A stretch of DNA of 64,000 nucleotides, from NCBI RefSeq assembly GCF_001312865.1, contig NZ_BBER01000002.1, positions 1 to 64,000 on the forward strand, written 5' to 3'. Source of the DNA: Lacticaseibacillus thailandensis DSM 22698 = JCM 13996 (GTDB taxonomy: Bacteria; Bacillota; Bacilli; Lactobacillales; Lactobacillaceae). Below are positions 1-13,344 of the stretch, in pieces. Position numbers and translations under genes: made by a program. Numbering within the stretch: the stretch's first letter is position 1; every line of letters begins with the position of its first letter. The notes below the pieces were generated by a model. The model ran no database searches. It was not told the origin of the DNA and worked only from the letters and a program-made list of their open reading frames with translations.

Positions 1-1172
1 GCAGCAGGAAACCAAGGCTAACGAAGCCGCAGCGGAGAAGAACAACACTCGTTTTGGTGGTGCGACCGTCTCCGACCCATCCGTGAAGACGAACACGTCG
101 TTCAACGACTACAAGCAGCAGGAAGACCAGAACCTGGCCGACAAAGTTGCTGGTGAAAAGGCTGGTTCCCAGTACGGTGAAACGGGTGCAACTTTGCCAA
201 GCTTGGACGGTAAGTCCGACGCTTACAAGAACGCATTCTCTGAAGCTTCACTAAGGGTGCTGCCGAGCACGCCAAGGCTTTGGCCGCTCCAGCATTGGCC
301 CAGCAGCGTGCTGACGAAGCCAACCAGACCTTCAACGACTACAAGCAGCAGGAAGACCAGAACCTAGCTGACAAAGTTGCCGGTGAAAAGGCTGGTTACC
401 AGTACGGTGAAACCGGCGCAACTTTGCCAAGCCTAGAAGGCAAGTCTGAAGCGTACAAGAACGCCTTCTCTGAAGGCTTCACCAAGGGCGCTGCAGTGCA
501 CGAAGAAGCTTTGGCTGCTCCTGGCTTGGCCCAGCAGCGTGCTGATGAAGCTAACGAGACGTTCAACGACTTCAAGAAGCAAGAAGATCAGGACCTGGCT
601 GATAAAGTTGCCAGTGAAAAGGCTGGCTACTAGTATGGTGAAACCGGCGCGGTATTGCCAAGCCTGGACGGTAAGTCCGAGGCGTACAAGAACGCCTTTT
701 CTGAAGGCTTCACGGCCGGTGCTACGGAGCACTTTAAGGCCTTAGCTGCTGAACAGCAGGCCAAGAAGAACGCCGACACGGCTAGCGAGACGTTCAACGA
801 ATTTAGGAAGCAGGAAGACCAGGCGCTGGCGGACAAGTTCGCCACTACTGAGACTTCGACTACTACTGCGAATGGTGCACAGAAGACTACTGGTGCGCAG
901 AAGGCAACGACTGACACCAACAAGACCACGGGTACAGCTGCCAAGACCACGACCCCAGAGCCAAAGGCATTGGCCACTAAGACCACTGCTGCTGACACCA
1001 AGGCTGCCGCAACTACGGCCGCTCCAATGAGCCGCATGGCCAGAAGGCCGCCGCTAAGGCATACCCAAGCACGGGTGACGACAACAATGTCGTTGCTTCT
1101 GCGCTCGGTGTGGTTGCCGTCATGGGTGCCCTGTTCGGTTTTGCCGGCACTTCCTTGAAGAAGCGGGCATAA
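1..1172 (+). pseudogene. Repeat-rich cell-wall-anchored surface protein, 3' part, frame broken as read
   Basis: The 5' end lies outside the window. The protein consists of tandem 77-residue repeats (core FNDYKQQEDQNLADKV, then GETGATLPSLDGKSEAYKNA) beginning near bases 101, 331, 562 and 793, followed by a Thr/Ala/Lys-rich stalk and a C-terminal sorting signal: YPSTG (1062-1076), a hydrophobic stretch and a KKRA tail ending at 1172. That is the layout of sortase substrates, with Y in place of the usual L. As read it is broken three times: loss of one G near 245, a TAG at 631-633 where the other repeats have CAG, and a one-base slip near 1040. Repeat-derived identity across the breaks shows it was one gene. 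Ligand unknown. Confidence 0.8.
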
Positions 1173-1223
1173 AGTTAATAATAATGGTTCGGCTCGGCGG
1201 GCACTATGCCCGTTGAGATGATT

Positions 1224-1264
1224 AGTCCCCACGATCTGGGAAACTGGATCGGGGGGGACTTTTT
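1224..1264 (+). terminator. Rho-independent terminator of the surface-protein gene
   Basis: AGTCCCC-ACGATC pairs with GATC-GGGGGGGACT and is followed by TTTTT. It lies 50 bp after the stop codon. Confidence 0.85.
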
Positions 1265-1412
1265 GGATATTCTTATCCACCAGTTTACGCGATTAGGGAA
1301 ACTACGCATATGTCATTCAGTAATTATTTACGATATAATGACGGGGGTGTAAATCATGTAAAAATGCCATTGGTCGTTTTTTTAAATGCTACAGTGACGG
1401 GATTTGTTTAGT

Positions 1413-1580
1413 GTGTTCCCCGCGTACTTGTGTTCCCCGCGTATGCGGGGGTAATCCCATGTCACAAACAGCGCACACTACATTACACACGTGTTCCCCG
1501 CGTATGCGGGGGTAATCCCATGGGGTCGAAAATCGAGCAGGTCGGTGGTAAGTGTTCCCCGCATATGCGGGGGGGGGGTA
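1413..1580 (+). CRISPR. Decayed mini-CRISPR with variant I-E repeats
   Basis: Two good 28-nt repeats (1430-1457, 1491-1518) and a third with a corrupted 3' end (1552-1580) are spaced exactly 61 bp, the same period as the main array. The loop differs (GTAT instead of AGGT) but the CCCCGC/GCGGGG stem is intact. A truncated repeat start lies at 1413-1427. Two spacers of 33 nt remain. No leader is evident. It is separated from the cas operon by an insertion sequence, so it is probably a relict array end. Confidence 0.8.
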
Positions 1581-1985
1581 GTTCTTTGTAGGGCTAAAAT
1601 TAGGAATGCTGCTATTGTTCCGTGGCTGTGAACTGGAGGACCCAGAAAGATGCATGTGCACACAGATACCAGCGTGATAGAAAATTACATGTCTTCTCCC
1701 TAAGTGCGAAGGCAACTTACTTCGTCCAACTGGTTTTTCAATGATTACAGAGTTAACCATGGCTGGATATAAAAGATACCACTCGATGTTGATTGACCTC
1801 AGGCAGAAAGAAACCTTCCGGAATTTTCCTACTATTAGCGGAAATTAAAAAAAAGCGCGCTAATTTATTTAGCACGTGATCTGCTGAATTTTACTTTAGG
1901 GGCTACCTACCGTGGAGAAATCACGATACTGTGATGGTGGGTGTTGCTTTAGTTGAGGAGCTATTTAGGAACGTTCAGACCTTAA
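1581..1985. other. Intergenic stretch, no gene recognised
   Basis: Stops in all frames and no ORF with a ribosome-binding site. Around 1900-1955 there is an imperfect CTACC...GGTGG inverted repeat, without a following T-run; I assign no function. Confidence 0.5.
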
Positions 1986-2032
1986 TGAAGTGCAATAGAA
2001 AAGTTAGACAATTTAGATTTTGAATTAAGCAA

Positions 2033-2900
2033 TCATGCTTGTTCCCGATACTCAACCGGGGTCAAGCCATTTTTGTTTCTAGAGACCCTGACATTGTTGA
2101 ACCAGTCAACGTAACCGTTCACCAGCTTTCTCAAGTTAGTCAGGTCATCGATGCGATAGCGGTTCAAGCATTCACGCTTCATCAGGCTAAAGAAGCTTTC
2201 AATAGGTGCGTTGTTATGGCAGTTGCCTTTGCGCGACATACTTTGAACGATCCCCCATGTCCTTCAGGTGTTGCTTTGATCATTGCCTTATTGGGTGATG
2301 AACTGACGATAGTGGCCAGTACTTCACGACTGGCTTCGTCAGTAATGGCTAAGATATAACTTCATTCGCCATTATAGAGACGAACTTGTGTCACATCGGT
2401 GTGAAGGACAGTGAGCGGCTGTTTCGCGGCGAATTGTTGTTTCAAGATGTTGGGCGTGATCTTGGCGACTTTGCCTTTGTAAGAGTGGTACTTGGCAGTA
2501 TGCTTCGAGTAAAGCGTGACCTTCAATCCCATATCACTCATGAGGCGGCGAATGGTTTCCTCGGCATAGTGTAAGCCGTGCTTTATTGCCTCATCATGGA
2601 TACGACGATATCCATACGTCTCCTTAGAGCCATAGAAGTGTTGTTTAATGAACCGTTTAAGCTCTGCGTACTTATCGACCTTCTTATTACGCTTGAGCCG
2701 GTCATAGTACATTGCCCTAGATAACTTGATTTGCTTGAGTAATTCTGGGAGACTGTAGCGCGACCTTAACGAAGTAACGATGCCCGCCTTCACTTTTGTT
2801 AAGAGTGCTTCGGTGAGTTCTTCGTCAGGGTCGCGAGTGCTTTTAAAATATCACGGTCCAGTTCAGCCTCGTGAAGCTTGGCTTTAAGTTCTAAAATCTC
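2033..2900 (-). pseudogene. IS3-family transposase OrfB (DDE integrase), inactive
   Basis: The N-terminal part (2362-2793) carries the IS3 OrfB helix region with YGYRRIH and the first catalytic Asp in LHTDVTQV. The C-terminal part (2033-2239) has NCHNNAPIESFFSLMKRE, which holds the catalytic Glu. Between them a TGA at the NGE-W position and a frameshift destroy the middle, including the second Asp region. No functional transposase can be made from this reading frame. Confidence 0.85.
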
Positions 2901-2909
2901 CTGTTGATA

Positions 2910-3326
2910 CTACTCCTCCTGTGTTGGTTCAAGTTTCTTGACTGGTTTGATCTTCTTGTGCTTACTCATGACTGGCCTTCCTTTGCGTGTAGTGCGCAAG
3001 CCAGCCACTCCTTGATCTCTCACAATACAACACCAGGAATTGACCTGACTGGGAGAGATGCTAAAGTGAGCCGCTGTTTTCCCACGACTTACTTGATGCG
3101 TCTGCACATACTATACCACGGCAATCTTGAATGTTTGAGAGTAGTCTATCCTTGTGCGCTTAACTTTCAGAGTATCGATACCGTGATCCCTAGCTTGGTT
3201 GCCCCATGTTTGGACAGTCATCTTAGAAGGCACTCCAAACTCTGTGCAAATGTCGCGATAGCTTATACCACCTTCAAGATACTGAGAAACAACCCTGGCT
3301 TTGAAATCACTACTGTATTTAGTCAT
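2910..3326 (-). pseudogene. IS3-family transposase OrfA, inactive
   Basis: Starts MTKYSSDFKARVVSQYLEGG (ATG at 3326) with a helix-turn-helix of the IS150 type (YRDICTEFGVPSKMTVQTW), a second HTH-like segment (AAHFSISPSQVNSW) and a Lys-rich end. An in-frame stop at 3108-3110 splits it. Family members have OrfA and OrfB joined by a -1 frameshift. Confidence 0.8.
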
Positions 3327-3503
3327 AAGAAAAGCCCCGCAATCATTAGACTGCTTGTCTAACAATTGTAGGGCACTTCATAATTGGCCTGGACGTTTTT
3401 ACGCTGAAAAAAATTTAGTCCACAGTCAGAAAATTTATCCAATTTAGTGTTGTATTATTCTTCGTGAAAGCGTATTCTTTAGTGCGTAGAAAAAGTTGGC
3501 TGT

Positions 3504-3607
3504 AGGATTATAACGTTAGAAAAATATTGTTCCTCGCGGAAGCAAGGGTGCTCCAGTTATAATCCTTTTTATTGAAGTTGTTCCCCGCACTATTGCGGGG
3601 GTGAGTC
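3504..3607 (+). promoter_or_regulatory. Two degenerate CRISPR-repeat hairpins with a short pseudo-spacer upstream of cas3
   Basis: Bases 3528-3554 match the array repeat at 20 of 27 positions without gaps. The stem survives as CCTCGC-GGAA-GCAAGG, including one compensated pair. Bases 3578-3607 are a second repeat copy with a perfect CCCCGC/GCGGGG stem and an enlarged loop. The 23 nt between them begin A-GTTATAATCCT. Its bases 2-12 equal the minus strand of 3504-3514, where the neighbouring bases are AA, the PAM reported for several type I-E systems. The layout resembles CreR-type cas-regulating RNAs. The same arms could instead form an AT-rich terminator, since TTTTT follows. No convincing -35/-10 pair for cas3 was found. 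Confidence 0.5.
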
Positions 3608-3662
3608 ACGTCTTATTGTTGTTATCGGAGCACGGTGGCACGATGTACAAAGGAGGCACAAA

Positions 3663-6442
3663 TTGGACGATCAGGTAAAAAAATCTCAGTACAGCTGTTA
3701 AATCGTTGTGGGCCAAAAAGACGGAGGTTGATAATCAGCCCCTCTGGTTACCGCTACTGACTCACCTTGAAGACACTCGTCGAACGATTAACATGCTCTT
3801 CAATACATGGTTAAGTGAGGGACAACGAACATCGATAAGGGGAGAGTTGTCCGATGAAGAAGCCCAACAGTTAGTACAATTCGTCGGTTTCATTCACGAT
3901 TTTGGCAAAGCGACCACGGCATTTCAGACCAAGGAATCATATGTGGCTAGTCCATCGTTAGACGCTGAATTGGTTGAACAACTCGAGTTTGCGGGCTTTC
4001 ATGACGTAACTGATGCCAATATTACTGCTAGAGGCCGTTCCCCACATGCGCTAGCTGGTCAAGCGCTTCTCGAACGGTTTGGGGTACCTATTTCCGTTGC
4101 AGCTATCATTGGGGCCCACCACGGGAAGCCGTGTGATACCAAAGAAAAGTCGAATATTATTGAATACACCGCTAATTATTGGCAACACGATAATGATGCT
4201 AATCAGCAAAAGCTTGGCAAGATGTGCAGGCAGAACTTTTCGCCTTTGCCCTACAACGCTGTGGCTATGACACGGTTGAAGATATTCCGGTAGTCACGGA
4301 ACCTCAGGCAGTGCTGTTGTCGGGCCTGCTGGTGATGGCTGACTGGTTAGCTTCTAGTGAAATGTTAGGTAATGATCCTAGTCGGCCACTATTTCCGCTT
4401 ATTCAACTGGACCAAACTATTGATGATATCGACGAAGATGAACGCGCTAACCGTGCGTTCAACAACTGGTATGTCAGTGATGAGCTGGAACCACACCAAG
4501 TTAGCTTGGCGACTGACCCTTATTTCGAGCGTTGGGGTTTTCATGCACGGCCGGTACAAGCGGCAGTGACGAAAGCAATTGCGGATACGGTCGATCCTGG
4601 AGCGGTGATCATTGAGGCACCAATGGGCCTGGGTAAAACCGAGATTGCCTTATTGGCGGCGGAACAATTAGCCTATAAGTCTGGTCGCAACGGTTTGTTC
4701 TTTGGTCTACCAACCCAAGCAACGGCAAACGCGATGTTCACGCGTGTTGAGGACTGGCTTAACCAAGTGCAACCAGAGGATGCCGGCAAAATATCGATGC
4801 ATTTAATGCACGGGAAAGCGGCGTTTAACCCGGCGTTCACTAGCTTGCCAGATGCGGTGGCGGTTGATAATGATGCTGAGGCCGCACGCGATGATGAGGC
4901 TGCCGTGGTCAACAGCTGGTTTAGTGGCAAGAAGACCATCCTGGATGAAGTGGATGTTGGGACTGTTGATCACTTGTTGCTGATGGCACTGAAGCAGAAA
5001 CACTTGATGTTGCGGCATCTAGGACTAAGCAAAAAGGTCGTTATTATCGATGAGATCCATGCATATGACGCCTACATGAGCCAATATCTTGCGCGTGCGT
5101 TGGAGTGGCTTGGTGCGTACCACGTACCGGTGGTGATGTTGTCTGCTACTTTGCCCAAGCAACGGCGCAATGCCTTGCTGGCGGCCTATTACAGGGGCAA
5201 GTATCATCGGAACCTATTACGGTTACAAGATGTCGCACCACAGAATTGGCAAAAATCTGAGGCTTATCCGCTAGTGACCATTATGGACGGTCCGCGTATC
5301 CATCAAGTCACTGAATTTGCCAGTCAGTCGGATCAGCAACCGCAACTGGTTGATGTGCAACGGTTTGACGGGGATGATGAGGCGCTGGTTGAGTCAATTC
5401 TGAACGCAATCGATGCTGGTGGTATTGCGGGTGTGATTGTTAACACGGTCAGCAGAGCGCAAACGGTTGCGCAACTGCTGGCACCGCACGTTCCGGTCAT
5501 TACCCTGCATTCCGCCTTCCTGGCTCCAGACCGGGTGAAACTTGAAGACACGTTGCAACGTAGTATTGGCAAAGATGACCAGCGGCCGCACAAGCTTGTC
5601 GTTGTGGGTACCAAGTGCTGGAGCAGTCACTTGATATTGACTTTGATATTTTGTATAGCGATATTGCGCCGATAGACCTATTATTACAGCGGGTGGGGCG
5701 CTTACATCGGCATGTGCGTACCCGGCCAGCTGGTTTAATAAAGCCTAAATTAGTTGTTAATTACGGTAAGGAGGATGATGACGAATCGGAGTTTGGCAAG
5801 GCAAACGAAGGTATTTATGGCCGCTACTTACTGATGAAGACGGACTATTACCTGCCAGACCAGCTAAATATACCTGGAGATATCTCGCGGCTGGTGCAGT
5901 TAGTTTATGACGACGAGGTTGATCCTGAAATTGATGGATTGGAAGAAGCCAAGAAACAAATGGATGACAACTTGCTCCTTGAGCGAAAGAAAGCACACGT
6001 TTTTCTTCTCGATAAGCCCAAAGCAAGTAAGGACCTGCTTGGTTGGCTAGGCCATGCTGCGACTGGTACGGATACGGATGAACAGAAAGCCCAAGCTGCA
6101 GTACGTGATATTCAGCCAACGCTGGAGGTGATTTTACTACGCAGGACTGAGCAAGGAGTGGGGCTACTGGATGGTCGTTTGTTGTCAGATTGTCGGGACA
6201 GCCAAGTTGCGGAACAAGTGATTAGGTTACCACATGGGGTTACTTACGACGTGGACAAGGCAATCAAAAATTTGGAATTGAGTACGCGTAGTCAATTCCC
6301 CGAGTGGGCTGACAGCAAGTGGCTCAAAGGTGAATTGGCCGTGGTGCTAGATGAGAATTACCAAGCTAGTCTTGGGGAGTATCAACTAACGTATTCCCGG
6401 CAATACGGATTAAGTTATTCAAAGGAGGAGGACCATGGATGA
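3663..6442 (+). pseudogene. cas3: CRISPR-associated helicase/nuclease Cas3, type I-E, frame broken as read
   Basis: Cas3 is recruited by Cascade after target recognition and unwinds and degrades DNA. Visible are the HD nuclease motif (GFIHDFGKATTAF), Walker A (APMGLGKTE), the DExD-box (VIIDEIHAYDAY), SATLPK, and a C-terminal QRVGRLHRH motif VI. I place the start at TTG 3663 behind AGGAGG (3653-3658). From there a 7-A run (3677-3683) must slip to reach the frame open from 3706. Two more breaks follow: near 4210 (before WQDVQAELF) and near 5608, where ACC-AA should read ACC-CAA ([12 protein letters not shown]). All look like single-base indels. The stop overlaps cas8e. Confidence 0.9.
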
Positions 6443-8151
6443 ATGAGCGACATTTCAATTTGGTGACTGATCCGTGGATCAAAGTGATCACGGATCAGTC
6501 AGGCACTATTAAAACGGTATCGCTAACTGACCTGTTTGCGCATGCGCAAGATTACCAACAACTTGGTGGTGAGACCGCCGCGCAGGATTTGGCGGTTTTG
6601 CGGTTACTACTGGCTATTTTACAAACGGTTTATTCACGCTTTAATGCTGACGATGAGGCTTACGATTGGCTTGAAGTAGACGAACAAACATTGCAGGCTA
6701 CCCTTATAGATGACTTTGACAGTGACGATTTAGTGACAACGTGGAGTGAGCTATATTCTGCCGGTCACTTCTCCGAAGCAGTGTCCAAATACTTGCAACG
6801 TTATGCTGACCGATTTGACTTCTTCGGCCCACACGCTTTTTATCAGGTGACAGCTGAGGAGTATGACCGTTTTGTGCCAGCCAAAAAGCGCGTGGCAACA
6901 GGTTCGGGAACGGTAGCCATCAAGCAGATTAACCGGACTATCTCGGAAAGTAATAATTCGCCGGCTTTGTTTGCACCCAAGACGGACGAATTCAAAAATC
7001 AATTGGATTTGCCGGAGCTAGTGCGGTGGATCATTATGTATCAAAACTACACCGGCGTCACTGACAAAACCAAAATTGAGACCGATGACAAATTTTCGGT
7101 GGGAATGGGCTGGCTATACCGGTTAAATCCGGTGTATGCACGTGGCAATTCTTTGTTTGAAACGTTGATGCTGAACCTAGTCCTGGTAAATAAAGATGAT
7201 GTTGATGATGAATATCACGCTCAGCGCCCAGTTTGGGAGTTTGGTGAAACGAGCAACTACATTCAAGAGCGCAAACGGCAGATACCACCTGACAATATCG
7301 CAGAATTATACACTGCATGGTCCCGGTTATTGCACATCGAGTGGGATGATGATGGGGTGCCGACCATATTTAGTGCTGGAATACCCCCGTTCAACCCGGC
7401 CAACCTGTTTGTAGAGCCAATGACCACGTGGCGTTACGACCCCAAGGCCAAGCCGCCTGAATTTAGGCCAGAACGGCTGCGTAAGGAGAACATGGATGTG
7501 GCCATGTGGCGGCACTTTGGGCGGTACGTGGATACCAATCGTGAAAAGAAGGGTGACGGACATCAGCCGGGGGTGGTGACGTGGCTCCAGCAGTTGCAGG
7601 AAAAAGAACTAATTCCTACGAACAAGATGGTAACGCTGCAAGCAGTAGCGGTCGTCAGTGATGGCAACGCCACCTCCCAATCGCCAGCAGCCGAAGTGAC
7701 GGACGATATTACTATCGACGCCGGAGTACTGTTTGATACGGTTGGTGCAATACGGTGGCCAGTGCGTATTGAGGATCAAATCAACTTGACCCAAGACCTT
7801 GGACGCTTTTACTGGCGTTTTATTAATCGGGTCAGTCGTATCCGTGGTTTTGATGATACTAATTTAGCCAACGCTGAGGGAGCCAAGTTCTATAGCCGCC
7901 TGAATGAGCCGTTTAAAAACTGGTTGGCCAGCCTCCGACCAAATGATGATCGTGAAGGAAAGATTGCCCAGTGGCAGGCGCAGTTACGCGACCTTGTTAT
8001 TGATAGTGCTAGAGCGTTTTCAGCCGCGCCATCGCCGCGTGACATTAGCGGTACCGTCGTTTCTGGGGACAAAGGTGAGCGTGTCGATAATATCTTTTTG
8101 GCCTTTAATTCTTTAGTGTATTCAGTTAACAAACGTTTGAAGGAAGGGTGA
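6439..8151 (+). CDS. cas8e: Cascade large subunit Cas8e (Cse1/CasA)
   Basis: 570 residues, intact. It starts [16 protein letters not shown], the characteristic Cse1 N-terminus, and matches the family's usual 500-570 residues. In I-E systems this subunit reads the PAM and recruits Cas3. Its ATG overlaps the cas3 stop (ATGA), with AAAGGAGGAGG upstream, so translation is coupled. Gene order is that of a canonical type I-E operon. Confidence 0.95.
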   Translation: MNERHFNLVTDPWIKVITDQSGTIKTVSLTDLFAHAQDYQQLGGETAAQDLAVLRLLLAILQTVYSRFNADDEAYDWLEVDEQTLQATLIDDFDSDDLVTTWSELYSAGHFSEAVSKYLQRYADRFDFFGPHAFYQVTAEEYDRFVPAKKRVATGSGTVAIKQINRTISESNNSPALFAPKTDEFKNQLDLPELVRWIIMYQNYTGVTDKTKIETDDKFSVGMGWLYRLNPVYARGNSLFETLMLNLVLVNKDDVDDEYHAQRPVWEFGETSNYIQERKRQIPPDNIAELYTAWSRLLHIEWDDDGVPTIFSAGIPPFNPANLFVEPMTTWRYDPKAKPPEFRPERLRKENMDVAMWRHFGRYVDTNREKKGDGHQPGVVTWLQQLQEKELIPTNKMVTLQAVAVVSDGNATSQSPAAEVTDDITIDAGVLFDTVGAIRWPVRIEDQINLTQDLGRFYWRFINRVSRIRGFDDTNLANAEGAKFYSRLNEPFKNWLASLRPNDDREGKIAQWQAQLRDLVIDSARAFSAAPSPRDISGTVVSGDKGERVDNIFLAFNSLVYSVNKRLKEG

Positions 8152-8154
8152 TGG

Positions 8155-8793
8155 ATGATGGTAGATAAAGTTGCTGGGCCGACCAGCAGGATTATTACTG
8201 CTCTGTATAATGATGGCGCAATTAACCGTGCCGCACTTGCTGGGTTACGTAGTGCTCCTACACTAAATAGTCCGCAGGCACAGGTGGCTTGGCCCATCAT
8301 AATGCAATACATGAGTAGCAACCAGTTAAGTCATAATGGTGTGCCAACTTATGCTGAGGTGGCTATTTTTACGGCCGTTAAGTTGTACGCGCAAATGCAG
8401 CAAGGTGCCACTGGACGTGGAGACAAGGTGCCAAGTGTGTTTGGGTCACATTATGCGGAGAATGAGCACCAGCGTGGACAGCGTTTCTTTGAATGCCTGG
8501 CGCGGATGCGGCAAAATCCGGATGCACAAGTCGCCTTGGATCGGCGGGTGCGGGTGGCTCTGAGCACGACCAGTGTGGAAGGGCTAATCCACTCGCTCAC
8601 GGGGCTGAACGCAATTATTAAATCGACGCTGGATCACCCCCGCATTGATTATGCTGATCTGGCCAGCGATATCTACGCATTTCAGTTTAGCTTTGAAAGC
8701 GCTAACCGGGTCCATTTGCATTGGGGTCAATCATATTTTGGTAGTGTAGTAAAGGCAAATAGCGATGAGAAAGAGGTAGCTAACAATGACTAA
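8155..8793 (+). CDS. cas11: Cascade small subunit Cas11 (Cse2/CasB)
   Basis: 212 residues, intact. It contains the typical Cse2 features: an early WPIIMQYM helix, VPSVFGSHYAEN and a C-terminal LASDIYAFQFSFESANRVHLHWGQ-type segment found in lactobacillar CasB. Two copies of this helical protein line the belly of Cascade and stabilise the R-loop. It starts 4 bp after cas8e and its end overlaps the cas7 start. Confidence 0.93.
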   Translation: MMVDKVAGPTSRIITALYNDGAINRAALAGLRSAPTLNSPQAQVAWPIIMQYMSSNQLSHNGVPTYAEVAIFTAVKLYAQMQQGATGRGDKVPSVFGSHYAENEHQRGQRFFECLARMRQNPDAQVALDRRVRVALSTTSVEGLIHSLTGLNAIIKSTLDHPRIDYADLASDIYAFQFSFESANRVHLHWGQSYFGSVVKANSDEKEVANND

Positions 8794-9855
8794 AAACTTG
8801 TATGTAGATGTTCACGTATTGCAGACTGTTCCTTCTTCCAACATTAACCGCGATGATACCGGGGCCCCAAAGACGGCGCTGTATGGTGGCGTTGTGCGTG
8901 CCCGTGTGTCCTCCCAAAGCTGGAAACGGGCAATGCGGCACGAATTCAATCATTCTGGGGCGCAGGTAGAAGGTATTCGTACCAAAGAAGTTTTGCAGCT
9001 ACTCACTGATGCTATTGCTGCCAAGAATCCAGAACTGGATCAGGATGGTGCCGAAGGACTAGCTAATGACGTTTTGAAGACCGCCGGGATTAAAGTGAAG
9101 AATGGCCAGACTGGGGCCTTAATGCTTGTTAGCCGGGGCCAAGTCAATAAGATAGCTGAGTATGCACTGTCGCATGAGACTTTGGACAAAAAGGAACTTA
9201 AGGCAGTCTTTAACGGCAATCAGTCACTGGACTTAGCACTTTTTGGCCGGATGGTGGCAGATAATCCGGAACTAAACGTTGAGGCATCCGCTCAGGTGGC
9301 ACATGCCATTTCGACTCACGCAGTGCAGCCGGAATTTGATTACTATACCGCTTTGGATGATCTGCAAAAGGACGACGCTACGGGCGCGGCAATGTTGGGG
9401 ACGGTTGAGTACAATTCGTCGACCCTGTACCGTTACGCTAACGTAAACGTTGAGGAGTTGGCACAAAATCTTGGTGCTGAATCAGCCCTCACCGGTGTGC
9501 GGGAGTTTATCAAGAGTTTTGCACTATCGATGCCAACGGGTAAGCAGAACACCTTTGCGAACAAGACCTTACCTAGCTACATTCTGGTAACGGTACGGGA
9601 CGATACGCCGGTCAACCTGGTATCTGCCTTCGAACAACCAGTGGAATCCAAGAACGGTTATGTACGTAAGTCAGTGGAGAAACTGGAGCAAGGGTTTGAT
9701 GATGCCGCTAAAATGGTTGATCAACCGTGATGACTGTGGTTTTGAGTCAGGTAGATTCACAGTTGGACGACCAGGCTACCAACATCAACGATTTATTGGA
9801 TCAAGTCACCAACAAGTTGAGCGAGGTGATTGGCGATGAAGACACTAACGATTAA
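8786..9855 (+). pseudogene. cas7: Cascade backbone subunit Cas7e (Cse4/CasC), C-terminal frameshift as read
   Basis: Begins MTKNLYVDVHVLQTVPSSNINRDD, a classic Cas7e start, with the RVSSQSWKRAMR motif that binds crRNA. The open frame stops at 9730 after 314 residues, shorter than the usual 350 or so. The next frame continues without a gap as a plausible Cas7e tail (SQVDSQLDDQATNINDLL...) to TAA at 9855, giving about 355 residues. A one-base indel near 9728 explains this. Six copies form the Cascade filament along the spacer. Confidence 0.9.
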
Positions 9856-10559
9856 TTTACGTGGGCCATTGCAATCGTACGGGGATGAAGCGGCGTTTAC
9901 GCGGCGGACCAGTACGGATTACCCACGCAAGAGTGCTATCGTCGGCTTGTTGGCCGCAGCTTTGGGTTATCACCGGGATGATGCACGCATCAACGAGCTG
10001 AACAAAGTGCGGTTTGCAGTACGCGTGGACCAACCGGGCGAGCCCCTGACGGACTTGCACACGGTCGAGTGGAAGCGTAACAGCCGTAAGTTGACTTACC
10101 GGACTTACTTACAGGATGCCGTTTTTGTGGTGGCCGTTAGTGCGGATGACCAACTGATTGACCGCCTAGAACATGCGCTACACCACCCCAAGTTTCAGCT
10201 GTATTTGGGGCGGAAGGCCAATGTGCCGGCGGGTGTGTTGACGACCCACCAGTATGATGAGGGTAACCCCTTAACAGTCTTGCAGGGCCTGGAATGGCAA
10301 GCGGCGGCATGGTACCAGTTAAGGAAACAACGTCAGCGGCAAATTCGGTTGGATATCATTGCTGACGCTGGCCTTATTGAGGGCCAGCGCGAGTGGATGG
10401 TTGCCGATAACGTTGAATCATTTGATCAGCGGCACCGGAGCTTTAATTTCCGCGCGGTGAAGCAGACCGCTGTTGAGGTTGATAATCCTTATTACCAAGA
10501 CAGAGGTACTGAGACTAGCACGATGCGTTTGGCGCGTTGGGTTAGAAAGGGGAGTAGCT

Positions 10560-10585
<26 letters not shown>
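9836..10585 (+). CDS. cas5: Cascade subunit Cas5e (CasD)
   Basis: About 250 residues. N-terminus MKTLTINLRGPLQSYGDEA is the conserved Cas5e beta-strand with the GPLQS(Y/W)G motif, followed by PRKSAIVGLLAAALG. It caps the 5' handle of crRNA next to Cas8e. I start at ATG 9836, preceded by GAGGTG; the upstream TTG at 9830 is less likely. It overlaps the end of cas7 and the start of cas6e. Confidence 0.93.

Positions 10586-13344
<2,759 letters not shown>

Larger units (their letters stand above)
1986..3380 (-). mobile_element. Degraded IS3-family insertion sequence
   Basis: Imperfect 26-bp terminal inverted repeats were found by comparing the ends: left 1986-2011 starts TGAAGTGC and ends GTTAGACAA; right 3355-3380 is the same in reverse. 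Both sides are flanked by TAA (1983-1985 and 3381-3383), a 3-bp target duplication as expected for IS3-type elements. Inside are a HTH-type OrfA and an integrase-like OrfB on the minus strand, both disrupted. The element of about 1.4 kb sits between the decayed mini-CRISPR and the cas promoter region. Confidence 0.85.

Noticed and set aside
1880-1960. Riboswitch or terminator around the CTACC...GGTGG inverted repeat
   Set aside because: No T-run, no downstream gene on that strand, and no conserved aptamer sequence recognised.
3481-3514. Standard promoter for cas3
   Set aside because: TATAAC is present but no -35 at 16-18 bp; I did not list it as a promoter.
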